DNA of 64,000 nt from Callaeas wilsoni (Eukaryota; Chordata; Aves; Passeriformes; Callaeidae). How positions within the stretch are numbered: the stretch's first letter is position 1; each line of letters begins with the position of its first letter. The translations under genes were made by a program, and so were the position numbers. The DNA is taken from positions 62,001-126,000 of the forward strand of contig VWPU01017410.1 in the NCBI GenBank assembly GCA_013398955.1, read 5' to 3'. The notes beneath the pieces are model-generated. The model had not been told where the DNA came from. It ran no database searches and saw nothing but the letters and a program-made list of their open reading frames with translations. Shown here piece after piece: positions 52,901 to 60,296 of the stretch.

Positions 52901-55900
52901 CTGTTTCACAATACAGCTTTGTTTCCTACAGAGAGGGGAAAAAAACCATTATTTTACCCTAAAGAGCATTTCCTTGCTTTGATCCTTTATTCTGCTTTGT
53001 GTGCAGTGTCTCAGCATGGGGATTCACCTTGCACTGAGCAGCTTTGAGGTTCGAGGCGTTGGATGGCTGGTGATCATAATCAGCTATTTGATACTGACTT
53101 CATAAAAACACAGAGCAGAACTGTATAATGGCAAGTTGATGCTGAGCTCTGTTTAATTGTTTTTGGTATAGGCAGCAATGCTGCACAGCTGGATAGTGTA
53201 GTTGCTTTTTTGGGAAAGAAAGAAAATAGAGTCTTGTTGCTTAAGTTCACTCGCTTTTGTGTTCTCTGAAACCAGAGAAAGAAATTGAATATGGGTTCTC
53301 CTGCTTGCTTAATTACATTTCACATGTTAGAATAAAATCTTGCTGCATTAAAAAGAGCTTATTCAATAGCTGTAGGGGCACAGAAGTGGAATCCATCCGT
53401 AGCAACTGTTTTAAAAATACCCACTGCGCGGTGTTTTTGGAGAGATTGTGTTAGACTGAGCCTGTATGGTTTCAGCAGTGTTTGTATAAAGAACAAGTGG
53501 TTTTGTAGGCTTTTGTGTCGTTTTATCAGGGAATCTTGTCCTTAGTACAACCAGAAAAGCCCCTCTTCTAAAGCAATTTAGTGAATCACATTCCAAGGAC
53601 GAGTGGTTGAGATCTCTCCTGAGAGGTGCCAGTCTCCTTCAGCAGGAGAGAGATTCAGCCTCAAGTGTATCAGTTGAGGGAAGTGAGAATGATGAGTGAC
53701 TGTTTCAAAATAGTCATTTTAATGTACAGCCTGTTGCATTGTGGTGCTATGTAAATTCTAATGGCTGGCACAGTTTGTCCATCTTTCCCACTTAAATGTA
53801 GTGATAAGGGAGCTCAAATCAATGTTTTTCTTGTAACTGCAGTCTTTGAGACAAATGCTGCCAGTATATTTTCTTTTTATCATACACTTGTAATTTAGAA
53901 GTCAAGTAATTGAAGCCATTTCTCTGATACTTAGTTTAGAAACTTTTTTTTAGTGAAAGTGAGCATTTTTGGTTAAAAAAATTATCCTGGTTACTCTTTT
54001 AAACTGGCATTGTACTAACTAAGGTTGAGTTGATATATTGAAATTAAAATGAGTGTGGTCAGAGAAATTCTTTGGACTAGGAAAGATGAAATTCTTGGAG
54101 TTTAGTTCTTTGTCCCTCTGCTTATGCACATTGCTGAAGCAGTGATTTCATTTGAACAGACTTGAATTTTGTTCCTGAATTTTTGTAACTGGTTGTCTGG
54201 GAGATACGAGAGGAATTCTTCCAGGTCTTTGTGTTTCCTGTTTGTGAATTGATTCCCTTCTTTGTGAAATACTTTGAAATCAGCTAGTAAACAAGCTCCA
54301 TGTTACAGTATGCAAAACAAAACACAAATGAGGCTGTCTTGGATATGGAGAATATCTGTTTGCTTGCTTGTTTGACTGTTTTTTCCCCTTCATTTTGCAG
54401 AAGCCAAAGAAACCTCCACCTCCAGTTAAAAGTCCAGGTATGCAGTACATGTGTGGTGGTCTGAAAAAATAGTAAATTTCAGAAGCGCAGTGCATGACTT
54501 TGAAAGAAAATTTAGAAGTAGCTTTTTATTTCCTAGTAATGCACCCGTAGTCACACTCTGAGGTTACTTTTTATACTGTATATTTTTTGCTGCTGCTGTA
54601 TATTTTTCAAAATTATGATGGAGCCTACTGTGGAAACATTTTAACAAGGGCTTACTATTTTCTGGACTTAAGTGAGCGTTTATAAATGGTATTACTCTCC
54701 TAGCAAAAGAGAGGACCCAGCTCTGTCTATGTCTTATTTTTAATTAGTGACCAAGATAATTAAAGCTCTTTGAGAAATGTCTATGGTTTGCTTTCGTATT
54801 CAGCTGCAAGACCTGAATTGCCAACTGGAGAGAAGAAGTTCCTTTCTCTGAGGCCTGAAGAAAAAGGTAAGGATAGTTTTCTTCATGGTGACTTGGCTAC
54901 TCTGGCAGTAGGCTCTGTGTACAAACTCTCTTGATACCATCTACTGAAGGTGTCATGTCTGTGATGTTACAGAAATGTCTTGGAGTGGTTAGAAGAACTG
55001 CTGCACTCTATTGAAATGTTTATTTCTTGTTACTGCGTTACAGTCTGAAAGTTGGTTATTGCACTGCACAATAACATTGCTACTATTAAATTCATGAAAG
55101 GGTAGTTCTGTGGCAGTGGCAGTTTTGAGCAGCAGTAGTAAGTTATTAGAAGGGTCAAGGTTAACTGATGCTTCTCAATGTTCTGGCAAAAATCAGTCCC
55201 ATCAAAAGTATTTTGAAAGAACTACACAGAACAGGTACAACACTCCTTAGACAGATGTTACAGTCACCATACTCAGAAATTTCTGTTAATTCTTGCTATA
55301 TTCCATATTTTCAAGTTCCACTGAACTTGGAGACATTTACTGCTTTATTCTTAAAATTTAAAGGACACTTCTTCTAGAGTCAAAGGTACTATTGTCACCC
55401 AAACAGATTTCTAAAAGGCTTCTTTCCATGTAGGAAAAACTTGCCAAGTGAAAATGTTTGATTGTGTTTAAAAGTGAGAAGCTTAAACAAAAGTGTTGTT
55501 GAGCCTTGCAGAAGAAATCCTGATGTTCCTGCAGCTTAACTAAATTACAGAATCACTCTGTCCTGTGAATGGTGAACGGTGGCTGACCAGCATTTCTGCC
55601 AGTGAGGCTGCTGACGGCTTTCTTGGCTTCCTTGGGCAGTTTTTATTATGCCCTCATTTTAACAAGGCACCTTCTCAGGTACTGAATATGAAACACACTC
55701 ATTAAAGTCAGTTCTGTTTGTTCTGTATGTGAGCAAACAAGTAATTTTTATCTGTTGGAGCAGTATCTTCAGGTATGAATTGAAATCAGCTGTATGATTC
55801 CAGAAATGTTGATTACTTGGCTGTTTTTACATTCTTTATACTGAAGCAAGTTTAATTTTAAACTGATTGTGTTTGGACTACAGTGTTGATATTAGTTGAG

Positions 55901-58900
55901 CTCAACTGTTCATGGAGGAATATAGAAAAAAGTATTGAGTGACACCATCCAAAAAACATAGGAATGTGAAATCTTCTATAAAATTACATAAGGTAGAGAA
56001 CCCTCCTTTACTGAGGTACAGGAAATGACGGAGGACCTGTATTCAGTTGCAGATCAGGTCATAAAAGTTACTTTTTAAAAATACCACTAGTGTTTTACTG
56101 GAAGATATGCCCATTTATCAGTGCAGTTGTGCTTGTGGAAAAGTAGCCATGTTCATACTAGTAATTAAACTCATTAAGTCGAAATTGTTCTGTAATTAGT
56201 TCTCAGAAAAAAGATATGAATTGAGCATCTCTAATCAGAAGCTATCAATCCCTGTCATTTTTTATGCCTATTGGAAGACTAATAAATCTGCCTTTAATTG
56301 CAATCAAAAATTGATCAAAAATTAAAAGTAGTGTTTCTATAAGTATTTCTGTATTTATAGTGAAGGAGACTTAGTGGTATCAGGTAAAAATTTTTGTCCA
56401 TGTAAATGTCTTCAGCTTTGTATCTTTTATTTCCATTACTAAATTGTTCATATTTGGACATCACTTTTTTTCATTGAGGAGCAAAATCCAAAAAGGACGT
56501 GTCATTTTGTCCAGCAGAAATGCCCAGTTTCTGTGCTCATGGTGAACCTTGGCCTTTGGTATTAACTTTTTCCACTTAGCTATAGACACTTTTTATATCC
56601 AGATTTTGAGTGGGAGTATTAGAAGGGAGAACTGACAGATGAGAGTTCAGGAATAGGATTCGATGACAGCATTTTTTTCTGCTCTATTTATGAACTCACT
56701 TGTTTTTAAAAGCAAAGGGGGTGATTCTCAACTTGTGCTCAGCATAGCTTCAGTAAAGCCAATTGATGTGCCGTTCGTGCTGGCTGGTGTTGGGTGTTTA
56801 AACCTGAAAATGTGTATTGGGTGGGGAGGCAGCAGTGGCTGGCGCTGCTGATGGGCTGGTCTACACGTGGCAGGCAGCCCCACCGTGTGGCAAATCATTC
56901 CACTGCTTCAGCATCCTGCATTTTGAACTCCTTACTGAGAGAGACTGCAAGGAGATGCCAGCCAGTTTAGGTTTTTTGCTCATATCCCCTCCTGATGTTC
57001 AAGTGTCCCAAAGCAGGAGGACAATTCTGCCCCTGCACAATGCTTTTGACAGAAGTATCTCTAGGATCTGTTTACTTCCCAATATTCCTGTGAAAGAACA
57101 TTGGCTTCTTCCCATTTTAGGGTTGGAGGGCTGATGCTCAGTGGCTGCAGGAGTTGTCCAGAGGAAGTCAGTCCTCGACCTGGCAGTTCAGGCACTTTGC
57201 TGGCACGGAGCAGAGGCGAATACCCAGCCCTGCTCCCAAATCCGTAGCATATGTAAACATTTTACACCAGATCAATACTTGGTTAAAAGCAAATGGCAGG
57301 AGGGGAGGATGGGGAGCATCAGAGCTGAAGGTCACTCTCTCCATCCCAGTTTACTGATTTACTGCCCTGTAAGGGCAGTAGCTGTAAAGAACTGTAACCC
57401 TTTGCTGCAACCTAACAATTATTTTAAAAAATCCTCAGTACTTCGTGTATACTGACCTGTGGCATGGTTTTACAGGGAGAAGTCGAAGGTTTGCTCTGGC
57501 TATCCCACAGGGTGGAGTTGGGACACTTGGCTTGAAACCTATTCAACTATTGCTTGTAAAGCAGCTTGAATTTTTCAGTGTCCCATATGTTGTATGTCAG
57601 CTCCTCTGGACAGGATTCGGTTAGGTCATGTAGTCATTGAACAAATAAATAAACCTTTTTTTTTTTTTTTTAATTATCCATATCTTATTTCTGTCTGTTG
57701 GTAGGCAGGTAGACTTTAGATAAAATAAATTCAGCTATTCAGATAAAAACTCATTTCTCTTCCCCCGTTTTTCCATAGATAAATTATGCTGCTTGTGCAT
57801 GTAAGAAGTCTAGTTAACAACAAAATAAAAAACCCTACCTCTTTAAAAGGAAATCAAATGAATTCATAGAAAAGACAAAGCAGTACAAAGATTTTTGGTT
57901 CTGAGCTGTCATTTGCAGTGCAATGATGTGAATCCATAATTTATTACTACTGCTTCATGTCAGTAGGAAGATTTATCTTACTCTAAGATAAATCCTTTTG
58001 AGCTCAGGTAAGTAGTTTGTGTGTTTTGATAAGGTATCATTTAAGACACTTGCCTATCTATTTTTCATTTTGTTCTTCACAGAAGGTATTTCTGACAGCA
58101 GTTGCTTTCTAATTGATTAGCAGTGTAAGAATTCTAACAACATGGGGTTTTTAAAATGTGGCTTCCTTTGTCAGATGAAAAAGGAGCTTTGGATCAGAAG
58201 CCTTTGAAGCCACAAGCTCCTCAAGTACCACCCAAGAAGCCTATTCCTCCAAGCAAGACCAACAGCTTACTGAGAGCAGGGCTCCTGCACCCAAAACGTC
58301 CGGACAAACCTGGTTTGCCATCGTCTGCATCCAAGTCAGTATGACAAGCTGCAGACACCAAGTATATTCAGTTTGATTTGTTGTTTGATCTTCCTTCATG
58401 GATGAGTTGGGAAGAAGTGTGTGCTTTAAGGGTGAAAAGATGCAAGGATAAGTTTTGCCTTACACCTCCCAGTGTTTTAGTTCTCTGAGTCTCTATCAGT
58501 GTGAACTTAGACCTTTCAAACCCTTTGAGACATTGAATCCATGTCAGAGTCAGTATTGGACCATAACTGACCATGGGGCAGATCAAGTTGCTTATCTGGG
58601 GGCTGCTGTAGCTACAGTAACAGGGTGGAGTAAAAGAATGTGGGCATGGCCCTTGAGAATTATTATTGTGTTGAAAAAAGCCCTGAAGATTTGAGCTGCC
58701 TCAGTGTGCAAGGCTTGAGCACTTTGTATAGGGTAAGATGGATGGAGAGGAAGAACTGAGCACAGGTGGTGACTTTGCTAAAGGTACTCACTGTGGCTCA
58801 CGTCTGCTTCTGGGGACGGAAGCACTTACTACGGAACCACATTCTCTTTCTCTGCTCTTGAGCCTTTTCCTACTGGATAAATAGGGACAAATAGTTCTGG

Positions 58901-60296
58901 ATCCACTTAATTTTTTTTCCTCATGAGTGTGAAACTTTCACTAAGACTAATTTTGCGTCCATACAATCTCCCACACATAGAATTTTCCTTTCTGTCTCCA
59001 TTAAAGTAGTTGCTGGACCCTTACCCAGAAGTGTAAACCGACTGCTGACAGGTAACTGTCCCTTTGGGATGTTCAGTTGGCTTGAGAGAACCATGAGAAG
59101 GTGAGGTTGTGATACACTCGGCCTTGTGCAAATAAAGCACACAGCTGCTACATCAAAGACCTTGCACCTTAAATACCTTTTCAGTATAGAATTGTGTTAT
59201 ATTCACTTGATATTTTGGAGACTTTCCCAAGTAAAGATTATTTTTTTAAAACCACAAGTCATATTCTCTTCCAGCTCAGAAAATAATTTTTGTTCTAAAG
59301 GGATGCACATGTGCAGCTAAATAGAGGTCTCTAGTAAGATGTGGGCCTTTAATAATTGAAACCTTTAAACCTTAAATTTAAATCCTTTAAATGTCTGAAA
59401 GTTGACATTGTTTTAGGAAGATCAGGCTACTCTTTTCCTACTGCAATAAAACTTAGAAATACAGCCTTTGGGAGGTGAATTAATGAAAGGGACACAATTG
59501 ATACATGGCATGTACAGGCCAACCAGGTGATCAGCCCTGGTCAGCATGGGTTTGGGATGGCAAGACTTAAAAGGAAGAGGGTGCCTATTCTTTTTTATTT
59601 GTTTTGGTGGGGGTTTTACTACTTTGGGGTTTTTTTGTTGTTGTTCTTGGGGTTTTTTGCCTGTGCATGATGTGAGCAGATATGGAAGGAATGCATCCTA
59701 GAACAAAAGCTACAAGGTAGCTTTTTCTATATCCAGCAAGAAATAACTTGTTCTTGTCAGCCTTTTTTTCTTGTACAGAAAGATTTCTTTAATGTAAAAG
59801 AGTCAGTTTCTGAATTATTTCAAGAGGTATTAGTGAAAATGTTACTCAGCTCACCTGTTTTCTGAAGTGTAATATTTTGGACTGAAATGCCAAAGTGTGT
59901 CCTATACTAAAACTTCTGGATTATTTTCACATGGGTTTTGTGCACATCTGACAACTCTCCAAGAGCTGAACAGAAGAATTGACTTTCATAGAAGTAGAAT
60001 TGATCTCCAGAAGCCTTGATTTTAAAACAAGGTTTTAGAAAGTGATAAAATCTACTGTAACTTGTCAGTTTGTTTCTAATTCTTGGTATGTTTCCCTTTT
60101 AAACTATTTCATCTCTTGACTAGGTATGTTTTGTCTTTTTTTTCTTACCACAGAACTAATGGAGAAGTTGTTACTCTTCGACCGAAATCTGAAGTTGAGC
60201 CAGTAGCAAAACCAAAGTTGGACTCTGAACCATTGCCACTCAGACCAAAATCAGTAGAGGTAGATTCACTTGTGGTAAAGAGCTCTAAAGAATCAG
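16777..60296 (+). CDS. CD2AP: CD2AP, CD2-associated protein (partial; exons 2-13 of a longer gene)
   Basis: Spliced CDS, join of 16777-16937, 32845-32998, 36584-36684, 40716-40836, 43176-43360, 46744-46852, 50317-50408, 51958-52062, 54401-54437, 54804-54866, 58175-58334 and 60154-60296. All junctions keep one open frame of about 478 residues with AG acceptors and GT donors. The order is SH3-1, linker, SH3-2, linker, SH3-3, proline-rich region. The SH3 signatures ([35 protein letters not shown], each followed by GW[LW] and FP[DS]NF) fit CD2AP better than its paralogue SH3KBP1/CIN85. CD2AP is a cytoplasmic scaffold that binds PxxxPR motifs in CBL and CD2, joins nephrin/podocin at the kidney slit diaphragm, and recruits capping protein and cortactin to endocytic and adhesion sites. 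Known human CD2AP is about 639 residues, so roughly 160 C-terminal residues, including the capping-protein-interaction motif and coiled coil, lie past the window. The ATG exon is not visible. No frameshift or premature stop is present. Confidence 0.96.
16938..32844 (+). other. CD2AP intron 2 (15.9 kb)
   Basis: The donor is AAG|GTGAGT and the acceptor is TTGTTTCAG. No exon, RNA gene or clear CR1 copy was recognised. It holds T-rich tracts near 17039-17049 and 17728-17741, a TTTTG-type simple repeat at 28664-28694, GC-richer patches near 21640-21790 and 28340-28500, and a 173-residue frame on the - strand at 31740-32261 without a recognisable domain. It is the longest complete intron in the window and, in contrast to intron 1, has no obvious CR1. 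Confidence 0.85.
28664..28694. repeat. TTTTG-type simple repeat
   Basis: An imperfect run of TTTTG/TTG units (TTTTTGTTGTTTTGTTTTG and onward) about 30 bases long in intron 2. It is probably length-polymorphic. Confidence 0.75.
32845..32998 (+). CDS. CD2AP: CD2AP exon 3: linker between SH3-1 and SH3-2
   Basis: The exon is 154 bp (51 codons plus one base), with acceptor TTGTTTCAG and donor AGTATGTGG used as A|GTATGT. It encodes residues 56-106 and the first base of 107. The Arg/Lys-rich start ([19 protein letters not shown]) is followed by the conserved block [18 protein letters not shown] and a basic end (KGFKK). The [15 protein letters not shown] block is a hallmark of CD2AP and CIN85. The split Arg codon joins exactly to GG at the start of exon 4, giving ...KKRSKKRQC. 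No fold is predicted here; it is a flexible basic linker. Confidence 0.96.
32999..36583 (+). other. CD2AP intron 3 (3.6 kb)
   Basis: Contains only the short CR1 tail remnant at 34059-34112. Overlapping frames on both strands around 34130-34715 (159 residues -, 143 residues +) have no recognised motif and are probably chance. A C-rich run lies near 35005-35017. Confidence 0.85.
34059..34112 (+). repeat. CR1 3'-tail remnant, sense, short and diverged
   Basis: GATGTGATCCTTATGGGTTC, then TTCCACCTGGAGATACTGTA and GGATTCTGTGA, match the last 50 or so bases of a CR1 copy with scattered changes. Nothing upstream is recognisable as CR1, so this is a severely 5'-truncated or old insertion. Confidence 0.65.
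36584..36684 (+). CDS. CD2AP: CD2AP exon 4: N-terminal half of SH3-2
   Basis: The exon is 101 bp: two bases completing Arg107, then 33 codons (residues 108-140). The acceptor is CCCTTGAATCAG and the donor is GAG|GTAAGG. It encodes [20 protein letters not shown] and then [13 protein letters not shown], that is, beta-a, the RT loop with its acidic cluster (N123, E124, D125, E126) and the diverging turn of the second SH3. The domain is completed by exon 5, and the intron falls at phase 0 just before the n-Src loop and GWW, the same relative position as in SH3-3. Confidence 0.97.
36685..40715 (+). other. CD2AP intron 4 (4.0 kb)
   Basis: Separates the two halves of SH3-2. It contains a TTTG-type simple repeat at about 37903-37926 and an A-run at 38826-38839. 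No exon or named repeat was recognised. Confidence 0.87.
37903..37926. repeat. TTTG tetranucleotide repeat
   Basis: A T run followed by about four TTTG units in intron 4, a short microsatellite. Confidence 0.7.
40716..40836 (+). CDS. CD2AP: CD2AP exon 5: C-terminal half of SH3-2 and acidic tail
   Basis: The exon is 121 bp (40 codons plus one base; residues 141-180), with acceptor TTTCTATACAG and donor CACAG|GTAGCG. It encodes [20 protein letters not shown] and then FVKELE, with W145/W146 of the binding groove and P158/N160 of the last strand, so SH3-2 ends near residue 164. An acidic Ser/Thr stretch ([14 protein letters not shown]) follows and opens a disordered linker. The exon begins with GTG directly after the acceptor AG, and the frame is shared with exon 4. 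Confidence 0.97.
40837..43175 (+). other. CD2AP intron 5 (2.3 kb)
   Basis: No exon or named repeat was recognised. It ends in a long pyrimidine-rich tract before the exon 6 acceptor. Confidence 0.87.
43176..43360 (+). CDS. CD2AP: CD2AP exon 6: linker with [16 protein letters not shown] block
   Basis: The exon is 185 bp (two bases plus 61 codons; residues 181-242), with a long pyrimidine tract ending TTTTCAG and donor AAG|GTTTGT. A low-complexity Ser/Pro part ([19 protein letters not shown], with possible proline-directed phosphosites at SPT, SPV and SPG) precedes the strongly conserved [20 protein letters not shown]. That block is shared with CIN85, so it is probably under functional constraint; I do not assign it a partner. 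The end ([12 protein letters not shown]) is charged and likely disordered. Confidence 0.96.
43361..46743 (+). other. CD2AP intron 6 (3.4 kb)
   Basis: Carries the sense CR1 at 44503-44857. Nothing else was recognised. The exon 6 frame stays open for 183 bases past its donor (stop at 43541-43543), which is read-through into the intron and not extra coding sequence. Confidence 0.86.
44503..44857 (+). repeat. CR1 LINE 3' fragment, sense
   Basis: Landmarks in order: AAAGAAGG..CCATGGCAGACC, CCTTTCAATATACAGATGGA, TAATGACAGGACAAGGGGCA, ATGGCTTAAACTGAAAGAGG, TTCTGGAACAGGTTGCCCAG, TTGTTCAAGGCCAGACTGAA, GGGGCTTTGAGCAGCCTGGT, GGAGTTGGACTTGGATGGTC and the terminal CTATGATTCTGTGAAGG. It differs from the 8745-9347 copy in tail sequence (TTGGATGGTCATTGAAGGTC instead of TCAATGATCCTTGTGGGTC), so it is a different CR1 subfamily. 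The frames on both strands here are CR1-derived. Confidence 0.92.
46744..46852 (+). CDS. CD2AP: CD2AP exon 7: divergent linker before SH3-3
   Basis: The exon is 109 bp (36 codons plus one base; residues 243-278), with acceptor CTCTTCGTACAG and donor AAG|GTGAGG. It starts [20 protein letters not shown] and continues with a Glu/Lys-rich tail ending ESKPK. Only the ITKT core and the charged tail resemble the mammalian linker I recall; the first half is lineage-specific. The split Ala279 codon (G|CC) joins correctly to exon 8, which confirms the exon despite its weak conservation. Confidence 0.93.
46853..50316 (+). other. CD2AP intron 7 (3.5 kb)
   Basis: Mostly AT-rich, with a 16-base T run at 48882-48897 and a distinctly GC-rich island at about 48540-48770 whose frames on both strands are open but unrecognised. 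No named repeat was identified. Confidence 0.86.
48882..48897. repeat. 16-base T homopolymer
   Basis: An uninterrupted T run in intron 7. There is no LINE or SINE body next to it, so it does not appear to be a retroposon tail. Confidence 0.8.
50317..50408 (+). CDS. CD2AP: CD2AP exon 8: N-terminal half of SH3-3
   Basis: The exon is 92 bp (two bases plus 30 codons; residues 279-309), with acceptor CTTTGTTCCAG and donor AAG|GTAAGA. It encodes [20 protein letters not shown] and then [10 protein letters not shown]. This is the first half of the third SH3, whose human counterpart also engages CBL-type PxxxPR ligands and has been reported to bind ubiquitin. The RT loop reads EGSNDEL, one residue shorter than the x-N-[ED]-D-E-L pattern in SH3-2 here and in the human and CIN85 SH3-3 domains as I recall them. 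The frame is intact. Confidence 0.96.
50409..51957 (+). other. CD2AP intron 8 (1.5 kb)
   Basis: Splits SH3-3 at the position equivalent to the intron inside SH3-2. Contains the short CR1 at 51236-51332 and nothing else recognised. Confidence 0.88.
51236..51332 (+). repeat. CR1 3' fragment, sense, about 100 bp
   Basis: GTGGCATCCCTGCCCATGGA, GGTTGGAACTGGATGATCTT, CCCTTCCAACCCAAACCATT and GTAGGATTCTGTGATT form the CR1 3' terminus. The copy is strongly 5'-truncated and sits in the intron between exons 8 and 9, about 620 bp upstream of the exon 9 acceptor. Confidence 0.9.
51958..52062 (+). CDS. CD2AP: CD2AP exon 9: C-terminal half of SH3-3
   Basis: The exon is 105 bp, exactly 35 codons (residues 310-344), with acceptor TTTATTTTAG and donor CCT|GTAAGT. 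It encodes [20 protein letters not shown] and then [15 protein letters not shown], with W316/W317 in the ligand groove and P329/N331/F332 in the last strand. It is phase 0 at both ends, so skipping it would leave the reading frame open but remove the second half of SH3-3. Confidence 0.97.
52063..54400 (+). other. CD2AP intron 9 (2.3 kb)
   Basis: No exon, repeat or RNA gene was recognised; AT-rich throughout. Confidence 0.86.
54401..54437 (+). CDS. CD2AP: CD2AP exon 10: 37-bp proline-rich exon
   Basis: The exon encodes [12 protein letters not shown] plus the first base of the next codon (residues 345-357). The acceptor is CATTTTGCAG and the donor is CAG|GTATGC. This is the first proline cluster after SH3-3 and is a known CD2AP/CIN85 feature. 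It is the smallest exon in the window and was identified by its match to the family and by exact phase fit on both sides. The acceptor is followed at once by AAG, forming a CAG-AAG tandem acceptor. Confidence 0.95.
54804..54866 (+). CDS. CD2AP: CD2AP exon 11: short linker exon
   Basis: The exon is 63 bp (residues 357-378, both end codons split), with acceptor TCGTATTCAG and donor AAAAG|GTAAGG. It encodes [20 protein letters not shown], matching the family pattern in which EKK(Y/F)xSLxPEEK follows the first proline cluster. Only 366 bp separate it from exon 10. It is phase 1 at both ends, so it can be included or skipped without a frame change. Confidence 0.95.
54867..58174 (+). other. CD2AP intron 11 (3.3 kb)
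   Basis: Holds a 16-base T run at 57656-57671 and a GC-richer patch at about 56810-57330 with unrecognised frames. No exon or named repeat was recognised. The neighbouring intron 10 (54438-54803) is only 366 bp and has no visible feature. Confidence 0.85.
57656..57671. repeat. 16-base T homopolymer
   Basis: An uninterrupted T run in intron 11, about 500 bp upstream of the exon 12 acceptor. No retroposon body is attached. Confidence 0.8.
58175..58334 (+). CDS. CD2AP: CD2AP exon 12: second proline-rich region
   Basis: The exon is 160 bp (residues 378-431, both end codons split), with acceptor CCTTTGTCAG. It encodes a Lys/Pro-rich stretch with [20 protein letters not shown], followed by [15 protein letters not shown]. 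PPKKPxPPxKxxxLLR is shared by CD2AP and CIN85 and provides SH3-ligand-type PPII segments. The donor is placed at GTCAGT (58335) because only that position keeps the frame into exon 13, giving SKTNGEV. A second GT four bases further on would give an immediate stop. The frame is open three codons past the exon, to TGA at 58342-58344. Confidence 0.94.
58335..60153 (+). other. CD2AP intron 12 (1.8 kb)
   Basis: Begins GTCAGTATGA and contains two overlapping-range GT dinucleotides near the exon. A G/T-rich low-complexity stretch lies at about 59591-59661. No other feature was recognised. Confidence 0.86.
60154..60296 (+). CDS. CD2AP: CD2AP exon 13: linker, last coding exon in the window
   Basis: The exon is 143 bp (residues 431-478 plus one base), with acceptor TTTTTTCTTACCACAG and donor TCAG|GTAAGA. 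It encodes [20 protein letters not shown] followed by [20 protein letters not shown] and [16 protein letters not shown] is a strong family match, and the similar sequence [10 protein letters not shown] earlier in the exon looks like a local echo of it. In human the next segment begins the VNFDD..capping-protein motif. I searched the remaining 3.7 kb by eye and did not find it, so the gene continues beyond the window. Confidence 0.95.
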
